Source: Thalassospira lucentensis MCCC 1A00383 = DSM 14000 (lineage in GTDB: Bacteria; Pseudomonadota; Alphaproteobacteria; Rhodospirillales; Thalassospiraceae). Taken from it: 64,000 nt of DNA. The position numbers and the translations under genes are program-made. The DNA lies in NCBI RefSeq assembly GCF_000421265.1, contig NZ_ATWN01000011.1, positions 146,734 to 210,733 on the forward strand. Reading direction: 5' to 3'. The notes below the pieces were generated by a model. The model saw nothing but the letters and a program-made list of their open reading frames with translations. It made no database searches and was not told where the DNA came from. Shown here one piece after another: positions 38,523 to 48,314 of the stretch. Each line of letters begins with the position of its first letter. Position 1 is the first letter of the stretch.

Positions 38523-39362
38523 TTATCGCTGACAGGTCGGGCAGAAGAATGTTGAACGCCCGGCCTGCACCATGCGTTCGATGGTGCTGTCACATTCCGG
38601 CGCGTTGCAACCATCGCCTTCGCGGCCATAAACCCGGAAATTATGCTGAAAATAGCCAAGCTCGCCATTGGCCTGACGATGATCCTTCAGACTTGATCCG
38701 CCCGCAAGAATAGCATCTTCAAGCACAAGTCTGATTTCACGGTACAGACGGTCGATTTCCGCAAGCTTGAGGTCCTTTGCCAAACGGTTCGGCGCAATGC
38801 CCGACCGGAACAAGGCTTCGCAGACATATATATTGCCGAGCCCCGCCACCAGCTTCTGATCCAGCAACACGGTTTTGATCGGGCTGGCGCGCTTGGCGAT
38901 CCCGGCCGCCAAGACCGCCGAGTTAAACGCATTACCAAGCGGTTCAGGCCCAATGCCCGCCAGCATTTTGTGACTGGTCACCTCATCAGCGGCAATCAGG
39001 GTAATCACCCCAAAGCGCCTTGGATCGGTAAAGCGTACGACCGCACCACCTTGCATAACGAAATCAACATGATCGTGTTTTTCAGGTGCAGGCACTGCAA
39101 CAGTCCGGTCATCATGGATCGTCATGCGTCCGGACATGCCCAGATGGATCAGTAAAACCTGCCCGTCATCAAGATAACCCAGAATATATTTCGCCCGACG
39201 GGTCAGCTGATCCACCTTGCGCCCGGCCATCCGGTCGACGAAGTTTTCCGGGAAAGGGAACCGCAGATTGGGCCGACGTTGCACCACATGGTCAATAACA
39301 TGGCCTTCCATCACGGGGGTCAGGCCACGGGTAACTGTTTCGACCTCTGGCAATTCGGGCAT
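38523..39362 (-). CDS. mutM: Formamidopyrimidine-DNA glycosylase
   Basis: A 279-residue base-excision-repair glycosylase/AP lyase for oxidised purines. MPELPEVETV supplies the Pro nucleophile and catalytic Glu. LGMSGRMTIH is the DNA-binding segment, and a C-terminal zinc finger (CNAPEC...CPTC) has the C-x4-C spacing often seen in alphaproteobacteria. ATG 39362 is required because Pro must be exposed after Met removal; the much longer open frame to 39746 is antisense to the neighbouring gene. Confidence 0.96.
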   Translation of the reverse strand: MPELPEVETVTRGLTPVMEGHVIDHVVQRRPNLRFPFPENFVDRMAGRKVDQLTRRAKYILGYLDDGQVLLIHLGMSGRMTIHDDRTVAVPAPEKHDHVDFVMQGGAVVRFTDPRRFGVITLIAADEVTSHKMLAGIGPEPLGNAFNSAVLAAGIAKRASPIKTVLLDQKLVAGLGNIYVCEALFRSGIAPNRLAKDLKLAEIDRLYREIRLVLEDAILAGGSSLKDHRQANGELGYFQHNFRVYGREGDGCNAPECDSTIERMVQAGRSTFFCPTCQR

Positions 39363-39432
39363 ATCTGGCACTCTTGTTAATGAAAGCGTCCCACGTTTTA
39401 GACCAAATCGATGCGCAAAATAAGGATCAATT

Positions 39433-40605
39433 TCAATTGCGCGGCGGGGGACCATTCGGTCCGGGTGGTGGTCCATTCCCCGGTCCGGGACCTTGTCCGC
39501 CATCCGGTCCACCTTTGCCGGTTGATGCCGGGCCTTTGCGTGACTGGGCCGGGCCTTCATATGGGGAAAAGGTCGAGATTCCCGCGGCGTCAAACCCAGT
39601 AGGGCATCCATGGGTGACGTAATCGTAATAGATCGCCCGCCCCCGAATGTTCGATTTCCGGTCTGCCTCAAAGAACAGGCCATAGCAGGCCTGATTGCAA
39701 TGAAACAGCGCACCATTTTCAGCACCAATCCTGCGTGCTGTGCCATTGGTCAGCAGCAATTGTTCGCCGCGCAAAGTGCCGGTCATGACATGGCAAATAT
39801 CGCCGCCATAGTGTTGTGTGCGCGTCGTCTTTATTTCGAAAGGAACCGGAAGACCGACAATATCCATACCCGTTCGATCCTTACGCGCGGTCCAACGGTC
39901 CTTGGCAAAGCCACGCGGCGTACCAGACAGGCAGTTCAACACATTCCAGTTTGGTTTGCTTTCGACATTATAGAAATACGATCCGCTATCGTCTTTCATG
40001 CCGCGACATGCATCCAAAAGCTGTTCAACCGAGTTCGCCGCATCAAACCAGCCAAGGGCTAGGATCGGGAAACCATCCATGGCATAGCCGACTGGCTTCT
40101 TATCGACATCTACCCATTCATTGCCCAGATCATCGATCAGGCATTTCGGCGCAATATGATAGTGATAATCATCCCCCCGCCCGGCATGACCGCCACAGGC
40201 GTCAAGTTCGCCTGCTTCAAAAGCGCTTGGCCGCTTGCCAGTTTGCTGATTGGCAGGCCCTTGCGTTGACGGATCAAAAATCGGAACCCCATTAACGGCA
40301 ACCCCAACCGGACCGGCTTGGGTTGGACTCGGACTGGATGCCAAACGGGGATTAAGGATCACTTCAAAGTCGAAATCATGGGCCGCGGGGAATTGCTGAT
40401 TGCTGGCGGTAATGCCTGTCATCACTGGGTGGGAGGGATCGGGCAGACCATTTGCCGAGAAACGAGCTTTGTCACGTTCGCAGACCAAATGCCATATTTC
40501 GTCGGTATAGCATTCTTCATCGCATTTACATGTCTTGATCTCATGCCCATCCACGCTAGGGATCGCCCACAAAATCAGCCCCATTGCAGCCAGTATATTC
40601 TTCAT
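39433..40605 (-). CDS. Secreted YHYH-domain protein with Gly/Pro-rich tail
   Basis: A 390-residue protein with a short signal peptide (MKNILAAMGLILWAIPSVDG). A Cys pair lies near the start (CKCDEEC), and the YHYH domain core is GRGDDYHYHIAPKCLID near the middle. The family's function is unknown. The last 45 residues are low-complexity Gly-Pro-Lys (GGPDGGQGPGPGNGPPPGP). The conserved His and Cys residues suggest metal binding or disulfides in the periplasm, as inference. ATG 40605 follows GGGGTGGG; TTG 40608 is one codon earlier. Confidence 0.78.
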   Translation of the reverse strand: MKNILAAMGLILWAIPSVDGHEIKTCKCDEECYTDEIWHLVCERDKARFSANGLPDPSHPVMTGITASNQQFPAAHDFDFEVILNPRLASSPSPTQAGPVGVAVNGVPIFDPSTQGPANQQTGKRPSAFEAGELDACGGHAGRGDDYHYHIAPKCLIDDLGNEWVDVDKKPVGYAMDGFPILALGWFDAANSVEQLLDACRGMKDDSGSYFYNVESKPNWNVLNCLSGTPRGFAKDRWTARKDRTGMDIVGLPVPFEIKTTRTQHYGGDICHVMTGTLRGEQLLLTNGTARRIGAENGALFHCNQACYGLFFEADRKSNIRGRAIYYDYVTHGCPTGFDAAGISTFSPYEGPAQSRKGPASTGKGGPDGGQGPGPGNGPPPGPNGPPPRN

Positions 40606-40814
40606 CAACCCACCCCAAAATCATGCCACCCGTTTGACACGGTAACATGAGGTTTATCGCATCGTCATCTTCGACTGGACGCCGCCGGACAAAACCATAT
40701 GATTGCCGCACCCTTTAACCTGCAGGCACGGCCCATCCGATCCTCCTGCCAAAAATGTTTTGAAACCGGCTTTGCACCCACCTTTGCGGTTTCGTGATTT
40801 TCTGAAAGTCGCCC

Positions 40815-41618
40815 ATGGAATTTGGTTTTGATCTTCTCGCGATCCTGTTCGCCGTCGCCACCCTTGCCGGGTTTGTCGATTCGATTGCTGGGGGTGGCGG
40901 GCTGATTACCATCCCCGCCCTGCTTTGGGCGGGGATATCGCCCGCACAGGCGCTGGCCACCAACAAACTGCAAGGAAGCTTTGGCAGCTTTTCCGCATCG
41001 TTTAGTTTCATTCGCAAAGGGCATGTTGATCCGCGCGACATGGTGCTGGCGATTGTACTGACCTTTACCGGATCGGCATTGGGGACGATCTTGGTTCAGA
41101 TGCTTGATCCGGGCATACTGATGACGATCCTGCCGGGTCTCTTGATCCTGATTGCGCTTTATTTCCTGTTCTCCCCACGCGTCGGGGACATAGATGCGCA
41201 CCAAATGATCAGCAAAGGTGCCTTTGCCTTTACCGCCGGATTTGGCATCGGATTTTACGACGGGTTCTTTGGGCCGGGTACGGGGTCGTTCTTTTCCATC
41301 GCCTTTGTCGCGTTGCTTGGTTTCAACATGACCAAGGCCACCGCGCACACCAAGGTCCTGAACTTCACATCGAACTTTGCGTCCCTTGTCATGTTCATTG
41401 CCGGGGGTGAAGTCGTTTGGGTTATTGGTCTGGTGATGGCGGTTGGTGCATTGATCGGCGCACAGATCGGATCGCACATGGTGATGAAGGTCGGCGCACG
41501 ACTGGTGCGTCCGCTGCTTGTTGTCACCTCCATCGCGATTTCGATCAAACTGATCATTGATCAGTATGGCCCGACACTGAGCCAGACATGGGATCAGGTG
41601 TATCAGTGGATCGGATGA
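40815..41618 (+). CDS. TSUP-family (TauE/SafE/YfcA) membrane transporter
   Basis: A 267-residue, eight-helix membrane protein. The duplicated TSUP motif is readable: FVDSIAGGGGLITIPALL in the first half and FYDGFFGPGTGSFFSIAFV in the second, with ATNKLQGSFG and HTKVLNFTSN as the paired partners. Members export sulfite, sulfonates or other organic anions; the substrate is unknown. It converges with the MFS gene on a shared bidirectional terminator. Confidence 0.9.
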   Translation: MEFGFDLLAILFAVATLAGFVDSIAGGGGLITIPALLWAGISPAQALATNKLQGSFGSFSASFSFIRKGHVDPRDMVLAIVLTFTGSALGTILVQMLDPGILMTILPGLLILIALYFLFSPRVGDIDAHQMISKGAFAFTAGFGIGFYDGFFGPGTGSFFSIAFVALLGFNMTKATAHTKVLNFTSNFASLVMFIAGGEVVWVIGLVMAVGALIGAQIGSHMVMKVGARLVRPLLVVTSIAISIKLIIDQYGPTLSQTWDQVYQWIG

Positions 41619-41639
41619 TCCTTGGCACTGCCCCAATGA

Positions 41640-41671
41640 AAAACCCGTCAACCAACAGGCTGACGGGTTTT
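41640..41671. terminator. Bidirectional terminator between TSUP and MFS genes
   Basis: An 11-bp stem AAAACCCGTCA/TGACGGGTTTT with a 10-nt loop, followed by GTTTT on plus, serves both convergent genes. Confidence 0.9.
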
Positions 41672-41690
41672 GTTTTAAATAATCTCGGTA

Positions 41691-42893
41691 TCAGGCGCTT
41701 GCACCGCTTTCGACAAAGACTTCTTCGCGACGATCAAGCAGGTGGCTCCAGATGGCAAACATCAAGGCCAGCACAGCAATCACCGCACCAAGCCATGGGA
41801 GATGTTGATAGGAAACGCCGTGTGTGATCGCCAATCCGCCGAACCAAGCCCCGCCAGCATTGCCCAGATTAAAAGCACCCTGATTAAGGGTGGAGGCCAA
41901 ATTAGGAGCATCAGAGGCTTCGCTTACCACGCGCATCTGAAGTGGGGAGACCAGCGCAAAGGCAACAATACCCCACACCATCACCGTGATAACAGCCGGA
42001 ACGAAGGAGGTCAGGGTTTCGCTAAAGACAGCCAGAACACCAATCAGCATGACAAAGGCAATGATAATGGCCGGCATCAGACGCCAGTCACCCAAACGCC
42101 CGCCGACATAGTTGCCCACTGTCAGCCCCACCCCGAACAACAACAGGACGTAAGTCACTTGACGCGGAGCAAGGCCGGTAACTTCGTTTAACATCGGGGT
42201 GATATAGGTAAAGACACTGAACAAGCTGGCAGCCGACAAAACACTGATCAGCATGGCAAACAGGACTTGCGGCTTACCAAGCGATTTTGCCTCGGCCAGA
42301 AGACTGCCGGTTGAGGCGGCAATTTTGCGCGGCAGGGCAAAGTAAAGCGCAATGGCGGCAAACACGCCAATGCCAACAACCGCCCAAAAAGTCGACCGCC
42401 AGCCAAGTTCCTGACCCAGTGCGGTTCCAAACGGAACACCCAGCACGTTGGCAAGGGTTAAACCCGAAAACATCAGGGCGATGGCCTGTACGCGCTTTTG
42501 CGGTGATACAAGGTTTGATGCGACGACCGCGCCAAGGCCAAAGAAGGCCCCGTGGCAAAAGGCCGTGATCACGCGCGCGGCCATCAGCAACCAGTAATCT
42601 GGCGCGATCGCACACAGCAAATTACCAACGATAAAGATGCCAATCAACAGCAACAGCGCCCGGCGCCTGTCCATGCGTGCCGTTGCAATCGCCAGAAACG
42701 GCGCACCAAATGTCACACCCAGGGCATAGCCCGTCACCAGCAACCCGGCATCTGGAATGCTGACAGCAAGATCACGTGCGACGTCGGGTAGAAGTCCCAT
42801 GATGACAAATTCGGTGGTCCCGATGCCAAAAGACGCAAGCGCAAGAATCGGGAAGTTCCCGAGCAAACCCCAACGGGCAGAAGCAGCAGCCAT
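41691..42893 (-). CDS. MFS drug/arabinose-type efflux transporter (DHA1-like)
   Basis: A 400-residue 12-helix major facilitator of the AraJ/YdhP type. The start GNFPILALASFGIGTTEFVI and the loop RMDRRRALLL are typical, and helix 5 holds SGLTLANVLGVPFGT, motif C-like. It probably exports sugars or drugs; no substrate can be read. No regulator is adjacent. Confidence 0.88.
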   Translation of the reverse strand: MAAASARWGLLGNFPILALASFGIGTTEFVIMGLLPDVARDLAVSIPDAGLLVTGYALGVTFGAPFLAIATARMDRRRALLLLIGIFIVGNLLCAIAPDYWLLMAARVITAFCHGAFFGLGAVVASNLVSPQKRVQAIALMFSGLTLANVLGVPFGTALGQELGWRSTFWAVVGIGVFAAIALYFALPRKIAASTGSLLAEAKSLGKPQVLFAMLISVLSAASLFSVFTYITPMLNEVTGLAPRQVTYVLLLFGVGLTVGNYVGGRLGDWRLMPAIIIAFVMLIGVLAVFSETLTSFVPAVITVMVWGIVAFALVSPLQMRVVSEASDAPNLASTLNQGAFNLGNAGGAWFGGLAITHGVSYQHLPWLGAVIAVLALMFAIWSHLLDRREEVFVESGASA

Positions 42894-43157
42894 GTCTGAA
42901 TATCCAGTGAAACGTGATGGCCCGAAGTGCTCATCGCGTTTTGTGCAAGTGCGAGATAGCCATCTTGCACGGTTTCTTGAAACGATTCAATTGTCTCTAA
43001 TTACGCCCAATGTGACCATCGCGAAAATCGCATGGCGCTATGCAGCATAATCAGCAGGTCGTATGGGGTGGGGTGGGGTGGTGGGAGTCGTGGGAGTGGC
43101 GGCAATGGGTTAATTGCTTAAGGGACGATTGGTCCACCAGATCATCTGCTCATTAAA
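42894..43157. other. Intergenic region with a G-quadruplex motif
   Basis: No gene is seen. GGGGTGGGGTGGGG followed by TGGTGGG at 43065-43085 gives four G-runs separated by 1-4 bases on the plus strand, and further GGG runs follow. The region lies upstream of the MFS gene and downstream of pyrF. Confidence 0.6.
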
Positions 43158-43182
43158 AAGGCCCGAATTGACATCGGGCCTT
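43158..43182 (-). terminator. pyrF terminator
   Basis: AAGGCCCGA/TCGGGCCTT, 9-bp stem with a 7-nt loop and a TTTTT run on the minus strand, 24 bp after the pyrF stop. Confidence 0.88.
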
Positions 43183-43205
43183 CTGCATTTGAGATTTGAG
43201 AGTTC

Positions 43206-43928
43206 TCAGGATACCTCGGCAACAATCCGACGTGCGGCATCAACCGGATCATCGGCCTTGGTGATCGGGCGGCCAATCACCAGCACGTCACTGCCCATGG
43301 CAACCGCATCGGCCGGGGTGACAACGCGCTTCTGATCGTTACTTGCGGCCCACGCCGGACGAATACCCGGTGTAATCAGCTTGAAGTCAGGGCCACAGGC
43401 CGCACGTACCGAAGTGATTTCACGTGCCGAACAGACAACCCCGTCCAGCCCGGATTTTTGAGTGAGTTCGGCCAGCTTGACGACACGTTCGTCAATCGGC
43501 CCTTTGAGCCCGACATCATCAAGATCGTGCTGATCCATACTGGTCAGGATTGTCACAGCAATTACCCATGGGGCATCCACACCGGCCTTGGCCGCTGTTT
43601 CACGCGCGGCTTCGCCAGCACGTTTCATCATCTCAATCCCGCCTGCGGCATGAACATTGACAATTTTAAGCCCCATCGGCGTTACCGCCCGAATGGCACC
43701 CGCCACCGTATTGGGGATGTCATGATATTTCACATCCAAAAAGATCGGCATGCCCACTTTGGCAACAGCCTGCACACCCTGTGGTCCATGGGCGGCAAAG
43801 AATTCCTTGCCGAGCTTTGCCCCGCCAATCACGCCCGAAAGCTTTGAGGCCAGATCAATCGCATGATCAAGATCGGTTGTATCAATGGCGCAAAAGATAC
43901 GGTCTTTGGGGGAAATGCTCTGGGCCAT
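43206..43928 (-). CDS. pyrF: Orotidine 5'-phosphate decarboxylase
   Basis: A 240-residue TIM-barrel enzyme catalysing the last step of UMP synthesis. The catalytic motif FLDVKYHDIPNTV carries the Asp-Lys-Asp triad. FKLITPGIRP and VIGRPITKA form the phosphate-binding end. ATG 43928 has AGGAGG upstream; the longer frame to 43973 was not used. It lies 200 bp beyond lapA and has its own terminator. Confidence 0.96.
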   Translation of the reverse strand: MAQSISPKDRIFCAIDTTDLDHAIDLASKLSGVIGGAKLGKEFFAAHGPQGVQAVAKVGMPIFLDVKYHDIPNTVAGAIRAVTPMGLKIVNVHAAGGIEMMKRAGEAARETAAKAGVDAPWVIAVTILTSMDQHDLDDVGLKGPIDERVVKLAELTQKSGLDGVVCSAREITSVRAACGPDFKLITPGIRPAWAASNDQKRVVTPADAVAMGSDVLVIGRPITKADDPVDAARRIVAEVS

Positions 43929-44082
43929 GCTGGGTGTCCTCCTGCGGGGTTTGATGCGGGCGTTGGCCCACAATCATCAAACGGGACCAGACATGACTTA
44001 GCCGATTTAGCTCAAAAGGCCAATGTCAAATAGGACAACAGGGATGCATGGGGCCATGCCATGTGGCGCGGTCAGTAATGAA

Positions 44083-44106
44083 AAAGGGCCCCTGATGGAG
44101 CCCTTT
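44083..44106 (-). terminator. lapA terminator
   Basis: AAAGGGC/GCCCTTT stem with a 10-nt loop followed by TTTTT on the minus strand, 23 bp after the lapA stop. Confidence 0.8.
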
Positions 44107-44128
44107 GACTTTAGGATCTGAGACGATC

Positions 44129-44443
44129 TTAGCTGTGGCCAAGCGCCTTGTGGTCCGATTTTGGGTGATCGGCCTTTGGCGTTTCATCCTCAGCCTTGAC
44201 CCGTTTAAGTTCGCTGTCCATGCGACGTACGGCACGACGATGTTTGCCATGCACAAGCCATTCATACGCCAGACCAATGCCCAGCCCGATCAACAAGGCA
44301 ATCATGATCGGCAAGAACAGCGGCAATTCAAGTTCAAAGGGCAGTGGCCAAAGGGACAATGTCACAGCAGCCCGGTTCGATACGGCGAAAACCGCAATCA
44401 GAACCGCAATCGGGATGGCAATAATCCAGTAGAGGACGCGCAT
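44129..44443 (-). CDS. LapA-domain inner-membrane protein (DUF1049)
   Basis: A 104-residue protein with two membrane helices (VLYWIIAIPIAVLIAVFAVS and FLPIMIALLIGLGIGLAYEW) separated by a short loop with the family NRAAVTLSLWPLPF segment. A charged cytoplasmic tail follows. LapA-like proteins participate in LPS assembly and envelope homeostasis in enterics; in this organism the role is inferred. It lies downstream of ihfB, as in many proteobacteria. Confidence 0.87.
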   Translation of the reverse strand: MRVLYWIIAIPIAVLIAVFAVSNRAAVTLSLWPLPFELELPLFLPIMIALLIGLGIGLAYEWLVHGKHRRAVRRMDSELKRVKAEDETPKADHPKSDHKALGHS

Positions 44444-44649
44444 TACTTAAGCTCCTTGTGCCGGTCGATGTGCGTCATCTGCGTTTGAGTGCGCACATTC
44501 AAGACCAGCTGCAGGTCACGTTTGACAGTCAGACCGGTAGTATGGGGCAAGAACCAGACAAAAGCCATGCCCCCAACGGCACAGGTATCCCTGTGCTATG
44601 GTTGGGCAAGCCCATGACCAAAGTCACGTTCGTCGGTCACATGGAAAAA

Positions 44650-44925
44650 TCAGTTCAAACGTTCGCGAAGCTGTTTACCCGTTTTGAAATAGGGCACTTT
44701 TTTCTCGCCAACCGGGACCGCGTCGCCGGTGCGCGGATTGCGCCCAACGCGTGCGTCGCGATGCTTGACGGAAAAGGCACCAAAACCGCGAAGCTCGACC
44801 CGGTCTCCGCGGGCAAGTGCGTCGGTGATTTCATCAAAGATCGTCGCAACAATCCGTTCGACATCTCGCTGATACAGATGCGGGTTCATTTCAGCAAGGC
44901 GGGCAATCAGTTCTGATTTCGTCAT
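44650..44925 (-). CDS. ihfB: Integration host factor subunit beta
   Basis: A 91-residue HU/IHF-family DNA-bending protein. It starts [20 protein letters not shown], and the beta-arm contains [10 protein letters not shown] with the DNA-intercalating Pro. The beta assignment rests on the [18 protein letters not shown] segment and on the rpsA-ihfB-lapA neighbourhood. ATG 44925 is the family start; the longer frame was rejected. Confidence 0.94.
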   Translation of the reverse strand: MTKSELIARLAEMNPHLYQRDVERIVATIFDEITDALARGDRVELRGFGAFSVKHRDARVGRNPRTGDAVPVGEKKVPYFKTGKQLRERLN

Positions 44926-44996
44926 TTCCAGGCCCCATCCTGTTCGTTCTAACAGTCTCACTCAACCACGGATTAGATCATCCTATCAGGAAACTC

Positions 44997-45920
44997 TTAT
45001 TGAGGTTGCCAGACCGTCAGCAAACCGTCAAGTTTAAGCCCCTCAGATGACAGCACTTTTCCGAGACTTCCCTCAAGAACCGTGGTCATCAGATCGTCTT
45101 CCGGGTACTCAATTTCAAGCGGCACAATCTCCGCTTCGGTCGTGACACCAGCTTTATCTTCAAGCCAGCGCACAGCTTCACGACGGCCACCGATTTCATC
45201 AATCAGTCCATTGGCAAGCGCTTGTTGTCCGGTATAGACACGCCCGTCAGCCAAGGTCTTTACGGTATCCATCGGCAGATCACGTCGTTCGGCCACCATC
45301 CCGACAAACACGTCAAACATGTCGGAAATCAGGCTCTGCATCGCCGTTCGTGCGGCATCGTCTGTTGGCTCAAACGGATTGGGCACGGCTTTGAGCGGAC
45401 CACTTTTGACCGTCAGTGGCTCCACACCAAGCTTTTCCAGCGTTCCTGTAAAATTCATCGATTGGAAAATCACCCCAATCGAGCCCGTTACTGTTCCGCG
45501 ACGTGCAACAATATGATCTGCAGCAATCGCTGTCATATAGCCACCTGATGCGGCAACGGTTCCCATCTCGGCAACGATGGGACGGGTTTCACCGATACGG
45601 CGCAGCGCCTCAAAAAGTGTTTCGCCCCCAACCATCGTTCCGCCGGGGCTGTTGATATGGACAATCACCCCGACAACGTCCGAGTCTTCTTCAACAGCGG
45701 CCAGCGCATCCAGAAGATACGGGTCTTCGGTAATCACACCTTCGATCGTGACCTCGACAATCCGGGGTCCAAGCGTGCCAAACACGCCCTTGTTCAGACC
45801 GGTTCCGGCCAGACCAATCAGGATTACGGCCAGCACCGCAATCGCGGCAACAACGCGCCAGCGAAACACCGATTTTTTCAGTCGACGTCGATCAAGAAGG
45901 ATATCGGCATCGAGTGCCAT
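44997..45920 (-). CDS. sppA: Signal peptide peptidase SppA
   Basis: A 307-residue membrane-anchored serine protease (ClpP fold). One membrane segment (VVAAIAVLAVILIGLAGTGL) is followed by VIVHINSPGG. The catalytic Ser lies in GTVAASGGYM and the catalytic Lys in SGPLKAVPNP. It is the short (single-domain) SppA. It degrades leftover signal peptides in the membrane. It precedes ihfB by 71 bp. Confidence 0.92.
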   Translation of the reverse strand: MALDADILLDRRRLKKSVFRWRVVAAIAVLAVILIGLAGTGLNKGVFGTLGPRIVEVTIEGVITEDPYLLDALAAVEEDSDVVGVIVHINSPGGTMVGGETLFEALRRIGETRPIVAEMGTVAASGGYMTAIAADHIVARRGTVTGSIGVIFQSMNFTGTLEKLGVEPLTVKSGPLKAVPNPFEPTDDAARTAMQSLISDMFDVFVGMVAERRDLPMDTVKTLADGRVYTGQQALANGLIDEIGGRREAVRWLEDKAGVTTEAEIVPLEIEYPEDDLMTTVLEGSLGKVLSSEGLKLDGLLTVWQPQ

Positions 45921-46304
45921 GGACGGAGCCCCAGTTCTAATTGTTCAATCAATTACTTACGGGGAGTGCCCCGCAAAACCTGTCTTTTCAAATGGTTTTT
46001 CTCAGCACAGAAGGCAAGAACAAAAAGCGTTTAAAATCAAAAATTTCGCGAAATTATACCTTTGCCTGCCCATTCCCCCGAAATGAACGGCAAAATTGAA
46101 GACCCTATACAGTTTTCAGTGGCGTTTTCCCATGCATGCCAGTGCGTTTGCCAGCAGACAGAAACAGTGATGACGGGTTGAACCCGCAGGATGAGGGAGG
46201 GAGAGAATCTGGCTGAGTGCTTAAAGCACAGAATTGCGCGAAAGCCGGTAGGTCAAATACTGGAAATCAGGGACCGGGAAAAAGTACCAAAAGCACAAAA
46301 GAAA
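45921..46304. other. Intergenic region between rpsA and sppA
   Basis: 384 bp with no recognisable gene. It probably contains the sppA promoter, but no confident -35/-10 pair was seen. Confidence 0.6.
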
Positions 46305-46329
46305 ACGGGCCGCGCAATGCGCGACCCGT
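46305..46329 (-). terminator. rpsA terminator
   Basis: ACGGGCCGCGC pairs with GCGCGACCCGT with a single mismatch and a 3-nt loop; the minus strand continues TTTTCTTTT. Confidence 0.85.
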
Positions 46330-46376
46330 CCTTTCGACCCACACAATGTGCAGACCGTATTTCGTCGGAAGCTGGC

Positions 46377-48080
46377 TTATTCGCCGGTTTCCTGTTTCTT
46401 GCGCAGAGCTTCGCCGAGAATATCGCCGAGCGATGCACCGCTGTCTGCCGAACCGTAATCCGCCATTGCTTTCTTCTCGTCAGCAACTTCGAGTGCTTTG
46501 ACAGAGAGGCTGACTTTGCGGGTTTTGGCATCGATCGCGGTAACACGTGCGTCGATTTTTTCACCAACTGCAAAGCGTTCCGGACGCTGTTCTGAACGCT
46601 CACGCGCCAGTTCAACTTTACGGATGAAGCCTTTCAGCTCGGTGTCGCCAACAGACACCTCGATGCCACCGTCGTTAACTTCGGTGATTTCACAAGTGAC
46701 AGCTTCGCCACGTTTGATGCCGGTGACAGCTTCTTTGAACGGATCGCCCGAAAGCTGTTTGATGCCGAGCGAGATACGCTCTTTCTCAACGTCAACGTCA
46801 AGAACCTTGGCTTTGACGACGTCACCTTTTTTGTATTCTTTGATGACTTCTTCACCAGCGCGGTCCCATGACAGGTCCGAGAGGTGAGCCATACCGTCGA
46901 TGCCGCCGAGCAGGCCAATGAACAGACCGAATTCGGTGATGTTCTTGACTTCGCCTTCGATCTCAGACTCGACCGGATGGGCTGCAACGAAGGCATCCCA
47001 AGGATTCGAGGTGCACTGCTTGAGACCAAGCGAGATACGACGTTTCTGTGCATCAACGTCGAGCACCATGACTTCGACTTCCTGCGAGGTCGAAACAATT
47101 TTGCCCGGGTGGATGTTTTTCTTGGTCCAGGACATTTCGGAAACGTGGACCAGACCTTCGACACCAGCTTCGAGTTCGACGAATGCGCCGTAATCGGTGA
47201 TGTTGGTAACGCGGCCTTCGAATTTCGAACCGACCGGGTATTTGGCTTCGACACCTTCCCACGGATCAGCTTCAAGCTGCTTCATGCCAAGCGAGATACG
47301 CTGGGTTTCGCTGTTGAAGCGGATAACCTGGACTTTAACAGTCTGGCCGATCTGAAGGGCTTCTGACGGATGGTTGATACGTTTCCAAGCAATGTCGGTA
47401 ACGTGCAGCAGGCCATCAACGCCACCAAGATCGACGAATGCGCCGTAATCGGTGATGTTTTTGACAACGCCGTCAAGAACCTGACCTTCCTGGAGGTTCT
47501 GGATCAACTCAGCACGCTGTTCAGCACGGGTCTCTTCGAGAACTGCACGACGCGATACCACGATGTTCCCGCGCGAACGATCCATTTTCAGGATCTGGAA
47601 CGGCTGCGGGTTGTTCATCAGCGGGGTAACGTCACGTACCGGACGGATGTCAACCTGGCTGCCCGGCAAGAATGCCACGGCGCCCGACAGGTCAACGGTA
47701 AAGCCGCCTTTAACGCGACCAAAGATGGTGCCGTCAACGCGTTTACCTTCGGCGAACTGTTTTTCAAGCTCGACCCAGGATTCTTCGCGACGCGCTTTTT
47801 CACGCGACAGAACGATCAGGCCATCTTTGTTTTCGTAACGGTCAACATAGACATCGACGGTATCGCCAATGTTTACTTCGCCGGTACCAAATTCTTTAAG
47901 CGGAACGCGACCTTCGGATTTGAGGCCAACGTCAACGATTGCGTCATCGTCAGTTTTCTTGACGACCGAACCGGTCATCACGCGACCGACAAAACCTTCG
48001 TCTTCAGAACCAAGGGTTTCGGCCAACAGGGCGGCAAAATCTTCGCCAGTTGAGAATTGTGCTTCTTCAGCGGTGGTCAT
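46377..48080 (-). CDS. rpsA: 30S ribosomal protein S1
   Basis: A 567-residue protein with six S1 RNA-binding repeats, each with a GxVKNITxxGAFVDL-like segment (for example VKNITDYGAFVDLGGVDGLL and VTNITDYGAFVELEAGVEGL). It assists mRNA binding to the small subunit. ATG 48080 has AAAGGAAG upstream and gives the family start MTTAEEAQFS. It follows the cmk terminator, as in aroA-cmk-rpsA loci. Confidence 0.97.
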   Translation of the reverse strand: MTTAEEAQFSTGEDFAALLAETLGSEDEGFVGRVMTGSVVKKTDDDAIVDVGLKSEGRVPLKEFGTGEVNIGDTVDVYVDRYENKDGLIVLSREKARREESWVELEKQFAEGKRVDGTIFGRVKGGFTVDLSGAVAFLPGSQVDIRPVRDVTPLMNNPQPFQILKMDRSRGNIVVSRRAVLEETRAEQRAELIQNLQEGQVLDGVVKNITDYGAFVDLGGVDGLLHVTDIAWKRINHPSEALQIGQTVKVQVIRFNSETQRISLGMKQLEADPWEGVEAKYPVGSKFEGRVTNITDYGAFVELEAGVEGLVHVSEMSWTKKNIHPGKIVSTSQEVEVMVLDVDAQKRRISLGLKQCTSNPWDAFVAAHPVESEIEGEVKNITEFGLFIGLLGGIDGMAHLSDLSWDRAGEEVIKEYKKGDVVKAKVLDVDVEKERISLGIKQLSGDPFKEAVTGIKRGEAVTCEITEVNDGGIEVSVGDTELKGFIRKVELARERSEQRPERFAVGEKIDARVTAIDAKTRKVSLSVKALEVADEKKAMADYGSADSGASLGDILGEALRKKQETGE

Positions 48081-48222
48081 AAACCAGACTTCCTTTCGAG
48101 TATCGTCACTATATTCTGGCCAACCGGTTGTATCCGGTGGTCTTTGCCGCAACATCGCGGCGATCGTGTCAGTCAACGTCCAAACCCGGACAGATATAAA
48201 AGGCGAACCTTCCATACGCGAA

Positions 48223-48249
48223 AAGGTGAACGCACAAGTCGTTCACCTT
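48223..48249 (-). terminator. cmk terminator
   Basis: AAGGTGAAC/GTTCACCTT stem with a 9-nt loop and TTTTC after it on the minus strand, 65 bp after the cmk stop. Confidence 0.78.
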
Positions 48250-48314
48250 AGGGACAGGTCATATGACCGGCACCTCGGGATCGTTCATCGCCTGACGGTT
48301 AAAACGCCCTTTGA

